A stretch of 64,000 nucleotides of DNA, taken from the NCBI GenBank assembly GCA_945859605.1, contig OX243822.1, forward strand, positions 24,278,363 to 24,342,362, read 5' to 3'. The notes under the pieces were generated by a model, which saw only the letters and a program-made list of their open reading frames with translations, had not been told where the DNA came from and did no database searches. The number at the start of each line of letters is the position of its first letter. Position 1 is the first letter of the stretch. Positions 36,817-45,734 of this stretch are shown here, piece after piece. This DNA is from Lumbricus rubellus. Lineage: Eukaryota; Annelida; Clitellata; Crassiclitellata; Lumbricidae. A program made the position numbers and the translations under genes.

Positions 36817-37572
36817 TATGACTATGTTCAGAATTGTGATGTTCAGGATCATGGTGATGAAGGTAGTTGGAGAAATAGAGGTGGTGGTGGATATGGTGGA
36901 TAGGATTGAGGTTGGAAATGGAAAGGTGGTAGTAGTGATGGTATTGATCGGAAGAGATGAGGTTGGCAATGTTTAATGATGGTGATGATACTTACGGGGA
37001 TTTTACTATAAATGTTATTTTACAGATAATATTTCTTTTATAATTGATAGATTATTCTATTACTGCTTTCCCTATATTGCTCCTTGGTCATTGTCAAGTG
37101 ATTTAACAATGCCATTGTCAAGTGATTTAACAATGCCATTGTCAAGTGATTTAACAATGCCATTGTCAAGTGATTTAACAATGCCATTGTCAAGTGATTT
37201 AACAATGCCATTTTCAAGTGATTTAACAATGCCATTGTCAAATGATTTAACTTGCCATAAACGCAAAGTGAAACCAGCTTTATTCGACATTGGAAATGTT
37301 CATAATTATACGTCAGTCGATTTTTTTATTGTCATTGATAATGTGTATTTGCAATTTACAAATTGTAAGCTAATTCGTTGATATAAAAAATTAACGCTAT
37401 TGTCAATGGATTTAACAACCAGTTACTTCTGTCCTTATGTGATCGATGCATTGTTTTCCAGGCTCCGTACCAAGCTGAGCGCAAGAGACAGGAGGGTGAG
37501 GTAGAACGTCTGCAGTCGCTTCCAGAGTGGAAGCGTAATCTCATCATCAAGAAGCGAGGAGACACCGCATGA
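17244..37572 (+). CDS. Espin-family-like actin-binding protein (proline-rich, WH2, WKR motifs)
   Basis: Eleven exons agree in phase: 17244-17347, 17904-18091, 18853-18953, 20159-20266, 22449-23991, 30972-31106, 31476-31673, 31994-32047, 35279-35376, 36144-36248 and 37462-37572. Together they give 914 residues. Seen: an N-terminal region with FFGIGTEEIRKSIEALDRML, many polyproline blocks, a WH2 motif (RAALINQIQTGIQLRK) and three C-terminal motifs: PTWKRALIEKK, IPEWKRSLIIEK and LPEWKRNLIIKKRGD. Known: espins combine proline-rich stretches, one WH2 and C-terminal IPEWKRQ/APWQRQ-type motifs ending near LKKGD, and bundle actin in microvilli and stereocilia; taperin and phostensin share the WKR-type motif. 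No ankyrin repeats are visible, so this resembles the short espin isoforms, or the ankyrin exons lie elsewhere. Start ATG chosen as the first in-frame codon of the first phase-compatible exon. Two decisions remain open: the GC donor at 18092 and the donor at 35377 versus 35383. Confidence 0.75.
17904..18091 (+). CDS. Espin-like gene, exon with GC donor
   Basis: The acceptor is ttactgcag. The exon encodes TEEIRKSIEALDRMLDQYDE and later AAHMLASCLKAAGGHKLRKS. The best donor is ATCG|GCAAGT, the consensus of GC-AG introns; it gives the phase that keeps the next exon in the DDLPLPPPPPELL frame. A GT site 4 bp downstream would shift to another open frame and is less likely. Confidence 0.7.
18853..18953 (+). 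CDS. Espin-like gene, short proline exon
   Basis: The acceptor is tgaaattcag. The exon encodes CPSGQEDDLPLPPPPPELL then NASWTGPLPSNQ, with donor CAG|gtgcca (phase 0). The D/E-acidic residues next to polyproline resemble EVH1- or profilin-binding sites (inference). Confidence 0.7.
19085..19400 (+). mobile_element. Diverged CR1/L2-like LINE fragment (intron)
   Basis: A short stretch translates SEQWIAYRIAALVCCCLLGL, matching the HWLPIAQRIHY and IAALVSCCILGCAPSYL region of the copy at 55137. It is highly decayed, and its edges are uncertain. Confidence 0.45.
19467..19923 (+). mobile_element. Non-autonomous Helitron (copy 1)
   Basis: The element starts TCTATATAAATAAAAATG directly after an A and ends CAACGCGTGGCCGGGTACAG CTAG directly before a T. 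TC start, CTAG end and insertion between A and T are the hallmarks of Helitrons. A (GGGGA)n-type tract lies at 19815-19885. It shares both ends with the element at 59159-59595. No Rep/helicase ORF. Confidence 0.85.
20159..20266 (+). CDS. Espin-like gene, Ser/Lys-rich exon
   Basis: The acceptor is ttgctttag and the donor CACAG|gtgggc, phase 0 at both ends (36 codons). It encodes EHLSPKCRAAPSVPKRDPET, a serine run and FNSQ. A partial copy of its first 30 bp lies about 70 bp upstream, inside the intron. Confidence 0.65.
20267..22448. other. Intron of the espin-like gene: degenerate repeats only
   Basis: 20570-20610 is a TTATTA repeat and 20930-21190 a degenerate array of about 24 bp built on TTAGTGTACCTGTTTAGTAGC-like words. 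21298-21350 is a CA repeat and 21483-21520 a GTAGTG/GGT repeat. A plausible mini-exon at 21587-21606 was rejected by phase. No gene is seen. Confidence 0.6.
22449..23991 (+). CDS. Espin-like gene, large proline-rich exon
   Basis: The acceptor is ttttatccag and the donor AGCG|gtgagt. About 514 residues: FPRDDGFDAGSISFSDYAPK, a glutamine run, and then at least six polyproline blocks (for example VPPPPPIQDVLL-like and [17 protein letters not shown]). LPFKVNLRPVDLSKI lies near 23407-23450. The composition suits profilin, EVH1 or SH3 binding. No globular domain is recognised. Confidence 0.85.
24343..24414. mobile_element. Tiny piggyBac-like MITE (72 bp)
   Basis: TTAA target duplications (24339-24342 and 24415-24418) flank inverted ends CCCTTTACC and GGTAAAGGG. 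The TTAA site and CCC start fit the piggyBac superfamily. It is in an intron of the espin-like gene. Confidence 0.6.
25182..25655. mobile_element. hAT-type MITE with intact ends (copy A)
   Basis: Terminal inverted repeats CAGTGGTTCTTAACC and GGTTAAGAACCACTG are flanked by the 8-bp duplication GTTTAACT (25174-25181 and 25656-25663). Both are hAT signatures. The 474-bp element has no transposase. The interior carries CTGGGGTTCG motifs at both ends. Confidence 0.93.
26800..27035. repeat. TG microsatellites (intron)
   Basis: TG runs lie at 26800-26820 and 26970-27030, next to the element starting at 27041. Intron 23992-30971 otherwise holds the transposons listed and a further TG run at 29168-29220. 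Confidence 0.8.
27041..28379. mobile_element. DNA transposon with TAGGGCATAGCCGG ends, no transposase
   Basis: The inverted ends TAGGGCATAGCCGG (27041) and CCGGCTATGCCCTA (ending 28379) enclose 1.34 kb. The subterminal regions are packed with CCGGGTA/ACCGGTTA words in both orientations, typical of transposase-binding repeats. TAGGG-type ends suggest hAT, but I see no clear target duplication. The interior has an imperfect inverted repeat around 27862-28138 (ATTTCAAACAG against CTGTTTGAAAT). Confidence 0.65.
29411..30088. mobile_element. piggyBac-like MITE with AT-rich palindromic core
   Basis: TTAA (29407-29410 and 30089-30092) flanks the inverted ends CCCTCTTACCCCG and the complement of CCCTCTCGCCCCG. 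A 12-bp subterminal inverted repeat, CTATAGCGGCTT against AAGCCGCTATAG, lies at 29432-29443 and 29468-29479. The core 29535-30030 is almost pure TA with a perfect 22-bp-arm palindrome at 29805-29859. No transposase. Confidence 0.8.
30972..31106 (+). CDS. Espin-like gene, WH2 exon
   Basis: The acceptor is gtttttgcag and the donor CACCCTG|gtgaac. It encodes a Pro/Ser linker and then SRAALINQIQTGIQLRKSS with GAKIRLTSSS. The pattern (hydrophobic helix with ALxxQI, then LRK) is that of WH2 motifs, which bind monomeric actin. Confidence 0.85.
31476..31673 (+). CDS. Espin-like gene, Gly/Ser linker exon
   Basis: The acceptor is cttctcgtag and the donor ATCGG|gtacat. It encodes GATSSADVVDTNRRPADDVL, a Gly/Ser run and SGSLQSTRNSGNSSPPFSS. 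Phase 1 at both ends, so it could be skipped in frame. The open frame continues past the donor into a LINE fragment. Confidence 0.75.
31681..31920 (+). mobile_element. Non-LTR retrotransposon C-terminal fragment (endonuclease-RT type)
   Basis: The frame gives LEIWLWRKMEKISWTKHLTN, EEVLKMVEEKRSLLDTV, NWVGHLLRGDSL and then, after a stop, RCRGRPRHIS. These match the C-terminus of widespread endonuclease-reverse transcriptase LINEs (pattern WRRMEKISWT, NEEVL, WIGH, GRPR). It begins within about 10 bp of the espin-like donor at 31673. Confidence 0.85.
31994..32047 (+). CDS. Espin-like gene, 18-codon exon
   Basis: The acceptor is tctgttctag and the donor ATTG|gtaagg, phase 1 at both ends. It encodes SLLTRDMFQQGSSDVPI. 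It is too short for an ORF scan and was found by splice sites and phase. Confidence 0.6.
32066..32290. repeat. 36-bp minisatellite (intron)
   Basis: About six copies of a 36-bp unit built on CTCATCATTCTCATAATC and TTCATCATCATGATC. Frames are open on both strands (Asp/Glu-rich on minus) and are artificial. The rest of intron 32048-35278 holds an inverted repeat at 32832-32918, AT-rich DNA and the alternative first exon. Confidence 0.88.
32832..32918. repeat. Inverted repeat capable of a long hairpin
   Basis: GATGATAATGAAGACTATG and GTGGAAGATTACATGGAGT pair with ACTCCATATAATCTTCCAC and ATAGTCTTCATC across a 4-base loop; the left arm has a 9-base insertion. No terminal features of a transposon are seen. 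Confidence 0.75.
34423..34645 (+). CDS. Alternative first exon of the espin-like gene (short isoform)
   Basis: ATG at 34423 opens MSGTKLETSSTTRETTTMTM, an acidic Ser/Thr-rich stretch (CDDRDSAIETESNC) and ARIEKATVF, ending G|gtgagt in phase 1. This is exactly the phase needed by the exon at 35279. No acceptor with an open frame is seen upstream, so it is read as a first exon with its own promoter. The product would be about 180 residues with only the three WKR motifs. Codon use is coding-like, without repeats. Confidence 0.55.
35279..35376 (+). CDS. Espin-like gene, WKR motif 1 exon
   Basis: The acceptor is gtttgttag. It encodes ITKLPGYQEIPPNCPTWKRA then LIEKKNKQLEED. The donor is ambiguous between GAT|gtagtg (end 35376) and GTG|gttaga (end 35382); both keep phase 0. 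This exon is shared by the long isoform and the proposed short isoform. Confidence 0.75.
35973..36103. repeat. Tandem duplication in intron of the espin-like gene
   Basis: Two diverged copies about 83 bp apart share GTTGATGG and CTCTGTCGACCTCCTT. No exon lies in them. The remainder of 35377-36143 shows a CA run near 35920 and nothing else. Confidence 0.6.
36144..36248 (+). CDS. Espin-like gene, WKR motif 2 exon
   Basis: The acceptor is ctgctttgcag and the donor CTT|gtatgc, phase 0 at both ends. It encodes REMLTKKQEEERWRDIPEWK then RSLIIEKEKKKVEEL. A charged coiled-coil-like segment precedes the motif. A GAT/GAC microsatellite follows in the intron. Confidence 0.8.
36280..37255. repeat. GAT microsatellites and 24-bp minisatellite (intron 36249-37461)
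   Basis: GAT/GAC runs lie at 36283-36360 and 36762-36830. A 24-bp array AGTGATTTAACAATGCCATT plus GTCA runs about seven times at 37091-37255. Units are divisible by three and give false ORFs on both strands. Confidence 0.88.
37462..37572 (+). CDS. Espin-like gene, last exon, WKR motif 3
   Basis: The acceptor is ttgttttccag. It encodes APYQAERKRQEGEVERLQSL then PEWKRNLIIKKRGDTA and the stop TGA at 37570-37572. The ending parallels the APWQRQ and LKKGD ending known for espins. Confidence 0.82.
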   Translation, partial: APYQAERKRQEGEVERLQSLPEWKRNLIIKKRGDTA

Positions 37573-38360
37573 CGATGATGATGACGATGATGACATGACG
37601 CGATCAGACGCAACTACGCAAATCTCGGAAGATTCTGGAAAAATTGATGCGATACGTTTCTGGTGACATCTTCTGCTAGAAAGCCGTCTGCCTCTGCTCT
37701 TCTTTTTTGTTCTTTTTTTTCTATGAAACTTAATTGTGTTTGTGCGATACTGTGCAGAGTTCGTGTGACTGCATGGCATGCCTTCTACTGTATGCCTGCT
37801 GCTCTGCTCTATTCTGTCTAAGTTGTGCTTATTTATTCGTTTCAGTCGGTTTATGTCACATCTGAATCATATGATTCATATGTATCACTGCGTCTAATCC
37901 ACGTATTTTTAGTATTCATGTTAAATCCAGATTTAGTTTGAATGCATCTCATATATGCGGAACGAGGTTTAGCTGCATATTTGCATTGATAAGTTGATTG
38001 AATGTGGCCTGCATGTTGAATATGCATAACTTGTCTTGTTGATAATGCATAACTTGTCTTCTCTGCATTCATTCCATATGCAAATTCGAAATGATCTGCA
38101 TAGTTTATCTGCCCATCCTCCGTCATGTATGCGCATAATTTTCCTAATTTGCATAGCATTTCGTGTGTCTGGTCTATGTTATGATTTGCATAATGCACAA
38201 ATGGTTTTAATTTACCAGCTGTCTTGTTTTCAGCATAATATGCAAATGATCAATGTTGTAATCATCGTTTTTGAAGATCAACAAATATTTTGGAGCCCAA
38301 TTTGGACGTATTTTTCTTATGTAATTCTCGCAGGAGATGATTATTTAGTGACATTTTTCT

Positions 38361-38366
38361 AATAAA
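38361..38366 (+). promoter_or_regulatory. Candidate polyadenylation signal of the espin-like gene
   Basis: AATAAA lies about 790 bp after the stop codon in AT-rich sequence, followed by a T/G-rich stretch. The 3' UTR would be 37573 to about 38390. No transcript evidence is available. Confidence 0.35.
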
Positions 38367-38689
38367 ACTTAAGTGTGAATAGTGACTACAGCGCAAATCG
38401 TGTTACATCATCATCTGTTGAATTGTGTAAACGTTAGACGTGTGTGTTGTCTGCAGTCGGGTAGGAAGTGAACTTGTCCTGCAAATAGTTTACATTTAAC
38501 ATCGATGATTTTACACATGATATTCGCCGCTATGCTGTCATTCCCAACTTCTTTTAATAATTTGTGGCACCTTTAATTCATTCATGGCACTTGTGTTTAT
38601 TTCATCTTTCATTCAAATCACCTTTGAATCATGGTATCTTTAAATTAAAGGCAGACAATAATCGACAAGATCAGGATCATGGTTTCAGC

Positions 38690-38885
38690 ATGTAACATTG
38701 CAACAAGGATGTCAGATAATAGGCTGCCTGCCATGGCTGTCTATGGCCAAGTGGAGGAAACAAGAAGCATGGGAAGACAGCAAAGACATGGATGATGAAC
38801 GTGATGATGGAAGATCAAAAGACACAGAACACGGGCATGAGAGAGAGAAGCTGTGGATAAAACAAAAGAAGAGATCAATATGAAG
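38690..38885 (+). mobile_element. Decayed LINE C-terminal fragment
   Basis: The forward frame starts RMSDNRLPAMAVYGQVEE after one frame adjustment, resembling the RMPDxRLPK and YGEL motif near the end of many LINE ORFs. It then dissolves into Asp/Lys-rich sequence. Flanks show nothing else. Confidence 0.5.
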
Positions 38886-39396
38886 GTATCTCGCTGATGA
38901 TACAACGATACAACGCAGTTGCTTTTAGGGGCACTTTCGCCGATCAGGATACGGAATATGAATAGGGCCGTTCCAGACTGTGATTTTATATTAGGCGATA
39001 GATAAGTCCCTGAGGGATCCTGTATACCTCGGGGCAAAAAAAAATATGAAGGTTCATTGTCTGCACATGCCTGATGGGAGGAGAAAGAAAGATTTTCATT
39101 CACATCACCTTTCACTCGAGATATCTTTCATTCATGGCACCTCTGCACTCATTTCTGCGTTTGAAAAACGTGACCAGTAAGATGATTGGTGGTTGTGATA
39201 TAGTTTTTGCAGAATTGACAGCATTTCAATATAATTGAAAAAATGTGTGGTTATTTTGAATGGTTATTTTGAATTGTTCTTTGGGTATTAAGGATTAAGA
39301 AAGATGCCGTGTGGCGTATTTTGTGTTTGTCCGATTAGAGTCGTTGCTCTTCGCTTATTTTTTTTCGTAGATTAACAGCTGGTGTGGTTAGCAAAT

Positions 39397-39575
39397 GTAG
39401 TTTGAATTGCGATGTACGAACTGTTGTAGTTTGAATTGTGACGTATGAACTGTCATAGTTTTAATTGCGACGTATGAACTGTTGTAGTTTGAATTGCGAC
39501 GTATGAACTGTTGTAGTTTGAATTGCGACGTATGAACTGTCATAGTTTGAATTGCGACGTATGAACTGTTGTGTG
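39397..39575. repeat. 29-bp minisatellite
   Basis: Six to seven copies of TTGTAGTTTGAATTGCGACG plus TATGAACTG, with a TCATAG variant in two units. Intergenic. Confidence 0.88.
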
Positions 39576-40149
39576 GATGAACAGTCAAACGCTTTCTGTG
39601 GAAATGGTTACTTTGAAAACAGTTTCTATAGGAATAAATCTAGATGTTTTCGTTTTTTTCTCGTGTGTGAGCGTGACTTAGAAACTGGTGTCACTGTCCA
39701 ATGATGACGACGACGTGTAGTTAGAAGTTTGTTGGAGAGTCTGATACTCTGTGCTGGGCGTCTTCTTTACACTGTTTCGTGATTGCATTTTGCTTTAAAA
39801 TACTCCGTTTTTTCGAGAGATGCAATAACGGTCTGTTCAACGATATTCGTAGAGTTTATGAATTTAGTTTGTCTAGAAGTTATGCACCGTTTAAAGATGT
39901 TGTAAAGAATATTGCGAGTGTTGTGCTGCGTGAAGGACTTAAAATTGTTTTAACGACAATTTAAATTTTATTATTCGTTGGAAATGGGCGACTTTAATAG
40001 ATGACTTCGACTTCCAGTAAGGTTTCATCTACTTTCCGTGCTATTCAGACACGAAGAGGAATTGATAAAATATCCATTTACAAAACAAATAATAATTCAA
40101 ATTGTGCATACTATTTTTATCACTATTGTGTATTGTGACTTACTCACCT

Positions 40150-40380
40150 GGTCACCTGGTGCCGTCAGCTTCTGCAGCTCTGGCGATATCCCTGATGTAT
40201 CCTCTCCAGTTGATCCTCTCCCTAGTCGCCTCTCTTAGCTCCTCCAGTCTCATGCCAGACTTTTCCTGTACCTCATCCAACCATTTCTTCCTTGGCCTTC
40301 CACATCTTCTCCTTCCCTCACCGCATGCCGTCATCAGCTCCTTTTCCAAACCATTAGATCTCATCACATGGCCGAAGTAG
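40150..40380 (-). mobile_element. Endonuclease-RT LINE C-terminal fragment (minus)
   Basis: The minus strand reads MRSNGLEKELMTACGEGRRR, CGRPRKKWLDEVQEKSG and RINWRGYIRD, the GRPRKKWLDE ending of the endonuclease-RT LINE family. A plus-strand stretch at 40440-40475 (tttgccattgccttcccc) is the complement of the GGCAATGG motif common near the 3' end of such elements. Confidence 0.8.
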
Positions 40381-40964
40381 CTCAGTTTCCTCCAAGTTGC
40401 TGTTTGCTGCAGTACATCATTTCAATTTTCTTGGCAGACGATAAGGGGTGGTTTGCCATTGCCTTCCCCCTGTTTGCCATCCGTGCCCGTTCGTTCACCC
40501 TTCCATACGGAAAGGTTACTAACAGGTCGCACCACGAGAAGGTGGGCACGGTGGACTTTGATTCGCCAGCCCAGGTCGGTTCCGAGTCTACGCTCCAATT
40601 GGAGTCGTCGGTCGGGTCTCCTCCCCGCTTTACTCAATTTAATGAGTGACTGACAAACCTTTGCGATTTACTACTATTTATTATTATTAATTAACGAGCT
40701 GCTTTAATAAACTTTGTGGACGGCTTCCAGTAAAGTTTCACATACTTTTCAAAATGTTTGATAAAATATGCAATGACAATACAAATACAAATAATGATTT
40801 AAATTGTGCTTACTATTTTTGCCATTATTATTGCGATTTGCTACTATTATAATTTATTATTGTTATTTATTATTGTCATTCACTGTAATTTTTTATTTAT
40901 TGTTCAATTTTTTGCTATTATCATTATTATGTTCTATTTTTATTATTGCCACAGTTATAATATA

Positions 40965-41784
40965 CACGGTGTCCCAATTGAACTGATACCCTTTTTGTTT
41001 TGGAGATATCCTTGTCAATTCTAAATGAAACTCTATACAATTTCAAAAAATGTAAGAGGGGTAAATTATCAATGTTTGCTGAAAATTGTATCCAATTTTG
41101 CCAACAGAGTTCTAAGTTATGCACGTTCAAATTTGGGCAACGAAAATTTTAAGTTACCAACATGTAAAAGATAGGAAATTATTGCTTGCAACTGCACACC
41201 TTATTTATTAAATTAACAAATGTTACGTCATGTTTCATTCATTTCCATGATAAGGGACAATAATAAAAATGGTTTTCAGCAAAGATGATTTGAGTTTAAT
41301 AAAAAATTTAATAGAAGAAAAACATTACGGTGCAAAATGTTTTTAAAGGAATTTCCTAACAGAAACTGGCTCATCGCAGCCTTACGAAACTCGCATACGT
41401 GACGTTGACCAGTGACCACTTCGAACAGCGAAATGTGGAAGAATGGAATCGTTTTGATCAAGGGGTTTTTGACAATGCAATCAATGAATGGCGAAAGCGC
41501 CTTAGAGCATGCATTCGAGCTAATGGCGGGCATTTTGAGCATCAGCTTTGGAGAGCAGCGCTAACACTAATTTCCTATCTTTTACATGTTGGAAACTTAA
41601 AATTTTCGTTGCCCAAGTTGGAACATGCATAACTGCGGACTCTGTCTGTAGAATTGGATTAAATTTTCAGGAAACATTGATAATTTATCCCTCTTACACT
41701 CTCTGAAATTTTATAGAGTTTCATTTAGAATTTACAAGTATATCGCCAAAACAAAAAGGGTATCAGTTCAATTGGGACACCGTG
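40965..41784 (+). mobile_element. Tc1/mariner-type internal-deletion derivative
   Basis: TA (40963-40964 and 41785-41786) flanks inverted ends CACGGTGTCCCAATTGAACT and its complement; the similarity extends for about 40 bp. Inside, 41270 onward reads MVFSKDDLSLIKNLIEEKHY, an N-terminal Tc1/mariner-like start. Soon after, 41440-41545 reads WNRFDQGVFDNAINEWRKRL and GGHFEH, a typical C-terminal end. The catalytic DDE region between them is missing and frames are broken, so it cannot move itself. Confidence 0.88.
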
Positions 41785-43928
41785 TAGTATCATCACTGTT
41801 TGCTGTTGGCATTTTTATCATTTACTATAGGTATTATTATTATTATTACTGTTATTATTGAGTATTGTTATTATTTAGTATTAGTTTTACTTATTATTAC
41901 TGTAATTATCATTATCATTTGGGAATGGAACTGAATCCATTCCCACTTGATTCGTGTGTTTTTTTGTCCGTGCCAAACTGTTTAGTCTATGACGAGAAGT
42001 TGACTTTACGCTCTTGTCGTTGTTTGTGCTGTCTCACTCGTGTCTCGCTCATCTCTCGCTCGTCTCTCACTCGTCTCTCACTCGTGTCTTGCTCCGCTGA
42101 TCAAATCAAAATCACAACAAATGTTTTTGATTCGCTGTTTTGGATTTTTGCACGGCTTTAATTTGTTTAATTTTCCACAGTTTATTCCGTTTTATTATTT
42201 TACTGTTTTGAAGGGTTTAATCTGAGTTTTAGTGTCAGTATTTAATAACTCTCTTATGATCTGAGATTCAATTACAGTGTGAATTTGTTTGCTCTCGGTT
42301 ATTGTGCCATTCTAATTAACGTGAATAGTACACAGTGTCATGTCTCTAAAGCTATTCATTTAACATGTATTGTTTAACATGTATTGTTTAACACTCCATG
42401 ATTGTAAGAGCTGCAGTGTATTGCTAAATGTCGACTTTCTCAGCATTATCACATGGTTTACATGGCTGTAGTGTAAGAAACCATTTCCTCCGATGATGTC
42501 ATGTTAGCGAGTTCATAACTGTTCGTTTTATTTAAGTTTTGCAATTATTTTGCGCTAGTAGAGTTTTCTGAGTTTATATTTAATTTGTTTGGTTCATATA
42601 ACTCATTTAATTAACTTTTTTTCTTAGAAATACGTTAGACTTTTGTATATAAAATCTGTACGTCAGCCAATTAAACATTCAAATGACCATTTAAACTTCA
42701 TTTTGGTTAAAGGACCCATTAAACATTTTGGTTCTAGTCAGTAAACTTTCTCATAGCTTTTCTGATTTACTTCTTAGAAAATTTTGTCCAGATCCATTTT
42801 GATTTCATAATAATAATTGCACATTCAATAATATCAGTTCATTTATTTGTACAGCCTTTCGTTACCTGCTTAAGACATGTTACCAAAGATAAACTGATCA
42901 TCCGTTACGCCGTACCTGGGTTAATGCTTCGGTTTTCATGCATTTATTGACTACTTTTACCTTCACTTTTTTTGGTTCGTGTATTTAGTCAGCGAGATGA
43001 TGATGTCAGTGTTCCTAGTCGTCGTCACTTATTTAATTGACTACATTACTAATCTCATATTTATGTAACTTGTCTTTGTGTTGCATCGAAATCAAAGTAT
43101 ATTCTGGTGACATAGAAGTTGCATGGATGACAGCAGTTCATGTCAATTTGAGGATCTCAAAATTACGTCAGTTACTATTTACATAAATTACTCATTTCTA
43201 ACTCGTTGTCATGTCTCAATGGTTTTTGATATTGTGCTCAGAACAGCATTTTAAATAGGTTCTGGTCTATATTTTTTATTATTCATGACGTGATTCGTAG
43301 ATTTGCTTCTGGTTACCTTCTCATCGGATTCTTATCAACATGTTGAACTATTAATCCTGTGAAGGTCTCAGGAAAACTGCTTCATTGAATGTGACGTGTG
43401 TGGTTGTAGAGAAGTTAACATACCACTTCACTGAAACATACCAGTTTTGTTTAGCATAGCATTCTTTCTCCATGGCACATACTGAGTTCGAAGACATACC
43501 ATAGAGAGCTTTGCATGGGACATCGTGCTTTGATTGCCTGCAATTGCTATTTTGTGTGACATACCATCGTGGTTTCTGCCACTTCACATGCATTCCACTG
43601 ACTTTTTAGTGTAGTACATATCACTGCATGGTACGTATACCTCTTTCTATGATACATACCGATTTATGGTATATTATTGTTTCGTCAAAATCAAACAAAT
43701 GCCTCATATTTTTAGGGTGTTGTGGCTGTACTTTTTTTTGCTGACTTTTTTGTCTGCAATTGCAAACTGGTTTTCGAGAAATTTGTCTTGTTAGTTTGTC
43801 ATTAGCGTACAGGATGTGTCACATTGTCCATATCTTGTTGCGATTATACGTCTAAGGCAGTGGTTCTTAATCAGTGTTCGACCGAACCCCTGGGGTTCGG
43901 TGAGCCAGTGCCAGGGGTTCGGCAGAGG

Positions 43929-45239
43929 CAGTGGCGGCGCCAGCTCTAAAATTTCGGCAGGTCGCGTCGGGGTCATGGGAACTATTTGGCAGGTCAAAGA
44001 AATTGGTGATTGAATTTGAAGCACATAGGCTAGGCCTTCTTCTCTTCTTTAAGTTCTCTGCCCTCGGCAGGTTGCAACTTCCAATGACACCATTCTTCTC
44101 TCCGCTGTGCTATTCTCTTCAGTTCGTTGTAGCCTATCCGTCAGTCATCATCCATCCCAGCACCATCTGTCTCGATCTTAATCTCTTTTCCCCTCCAATC
44201 TCCCTAGTCAGTTATCATCTGCAGTTATCTTTTCCTCTTTGCGGCACCTCTTCAGTCTTCACTCGCTCCGTCCAGCTCAGATCTCCCATAAATATTCTTC
44301 TCCATATCCAAATTAAAAAAGTTTCCAATCTCTTGATATCCTCTTTCCTGACGGTACAATCTCCTACCCATACAGTACCACACTCCATACCGGTACTTTG
44401 ACGATTAGGTCTCTTCTTTAGATCTTTGCTCAAACCTTCTCTCATCAACTCTCCTCTTTTCGTGAACGCATCTTTCCTAATACTATTCTTCGTTTTATAT
44501 CACTATGTCATCTAAGTTGTCATCATACTTCCCAAGTAGCAGAAGCTCTTTACCTGTTCCACTTCCACTTCATTTAATGTTGTTTTCATTGCTCCTCCTC
44601 TCCTCCACTAATCCTCATAATCTTTGTCTCTCCGATTTATTTTTATGTTGCCTTTTGTTAAGGTCCTATTAACCTATTTAGTTGATCCGTCAATTTCTTC
44701 AGCCCTCCCGTGTAGTCGCCAGCATTGCTTGGTCGTCGGCAAATCTTAGGGCTATTATATTGTAACAGTGTATGAGCTTGCAACCCACTTTTATACATTC
44801 TCCTGTCAGTTCCATTGCATCTTGTATTGGTTCTTTTATGTATATGTCAATTAAAGAGGAGTGGTGATAGCGGGCATCCTAGCCTCATCCTCCTACCAGT
44901 TACTCCTTCCTCTGAGACTCTCCTCCTATTCTTATCCTTTCTGTTTGATTCATATAATTATAGGTTTCCTATAAACCTCGTATCCCATAAGCTTAGACCT
45001 CTAGGCCTATTTACCTACTAGGCCTAGATAAGATCAGACGTAATAATTATTGCGCCACAACACTAGTGATCTTTTGGAGGAGGAAAAATTTAATGTTGAT
45101 TTTTCATTTAAAACTCTGAAATAAAACAATGAAAAATATATTAAAACTTCCAAAGTTTTTTAGGCAGGTCATTAGGCAGGTCGCGAGCAAAATAGGCAGG
45201 TCAAATGACCTGCCGCGACCTCCCGTAGCGCCGCCACTG
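43929..45239. mobile_element. Second hAT-type element nested in copy B
   Basis: Inverted ends CAGTGGCGGCGC and GCGCCGCCACTG are flanked by the exact 8-bp duplication GGCAGAGG (43921-43928 and 45240-45247). Subterminal GGCAGGTC/GACCTGCC words occur at both ends. The interior contains a minus-strand LINE fragment rather than a transposase. Confidence 0.92.
44215..44900 (-). mobile_element. Decayed endonuclease-RT LINE inside the nested hAT element
   Basis: The minus strand shows RT-like CPLSPLLFN and ALRFADDQAML (a FADD version of the catalytic box), and further on VGDCTVRKEDIKRLETFLIW and ISWT-like SWTERVKTEEV. The order is that of LINE reverse transcriptases. Frameshifts and stops break it. 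Confidence 0.7.
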
Positions 45240-45734
45240 GGCAGAGGTCCTCTGAAATATATACATATTCAGTGAAAAATCATCTGCTATTTTTTCAACT
45301 TTTATTTAATAACTTTTGTTTGAAACCTTATTAAATTTAAAGCTGCTCATCCTGTTAACCTTAGTTTTGGCTTGCTGCACGGTGCACCAGTGCACCTCCC
45401 AATAATTAACACCGGCAGGCATCTTTCTGTGAAGTAATATAAGGTATTATACCGATTAGATAGGCCTATGTAATTTTTCGTTGTTTTTCTGCAGAAATAG
45501 CATCGTATGACGTACGCTAAAAGCAAATATTGCCATTTTCTTATAATATTTATACCGCAGAGTATGTCGAGCAAAAAAGAAAAATTATGGTTCAAACTTG
45601 AGGGGTTCGGTAAATGGTCATAGATTTCTCTTGGGGTTCGGCTCCCTTGAAAAGGTTAAGAACCACTGGTCTAAGGAAACGTTTGTTAAATGTAATGTAA
45701 ATTTTGTGGGAGAAAGACTTTGTCAGTATAGTAT

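Larger units (their letters stand above)
43858..45668. mobile_element. hAT-type MITE (copy B), interrupted by a second hAT element
   Basis: Ends CAGTGGTTCTTAATC and GGTTAAGAACCACTG are flanked by GTCTAAGG (43850-43857 and 45669-45676). The outer parts match copy A at 25182-25655 closely (CCCTGGGGTTCGGTGAGCC, TCATCTGCTATTTTTTCAAC). The interruption is 43929-45239; without it the element is about 500 bp. Confidence 0.93.

Noticed and set aside
37091..37255. Regular repeats resembling a CRISPR array
   Set aside because: There are no unique spacers; units are contiguous 24-bp tandem repeats in an animal intron. The same holds for 39397-39575.
40368..40653. ORFs overlapping on the plus strand at 40.4-40.6 kb
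   Set aside because: They lie opposite or beside minus-strand LINE sequence and have no family match of their own.
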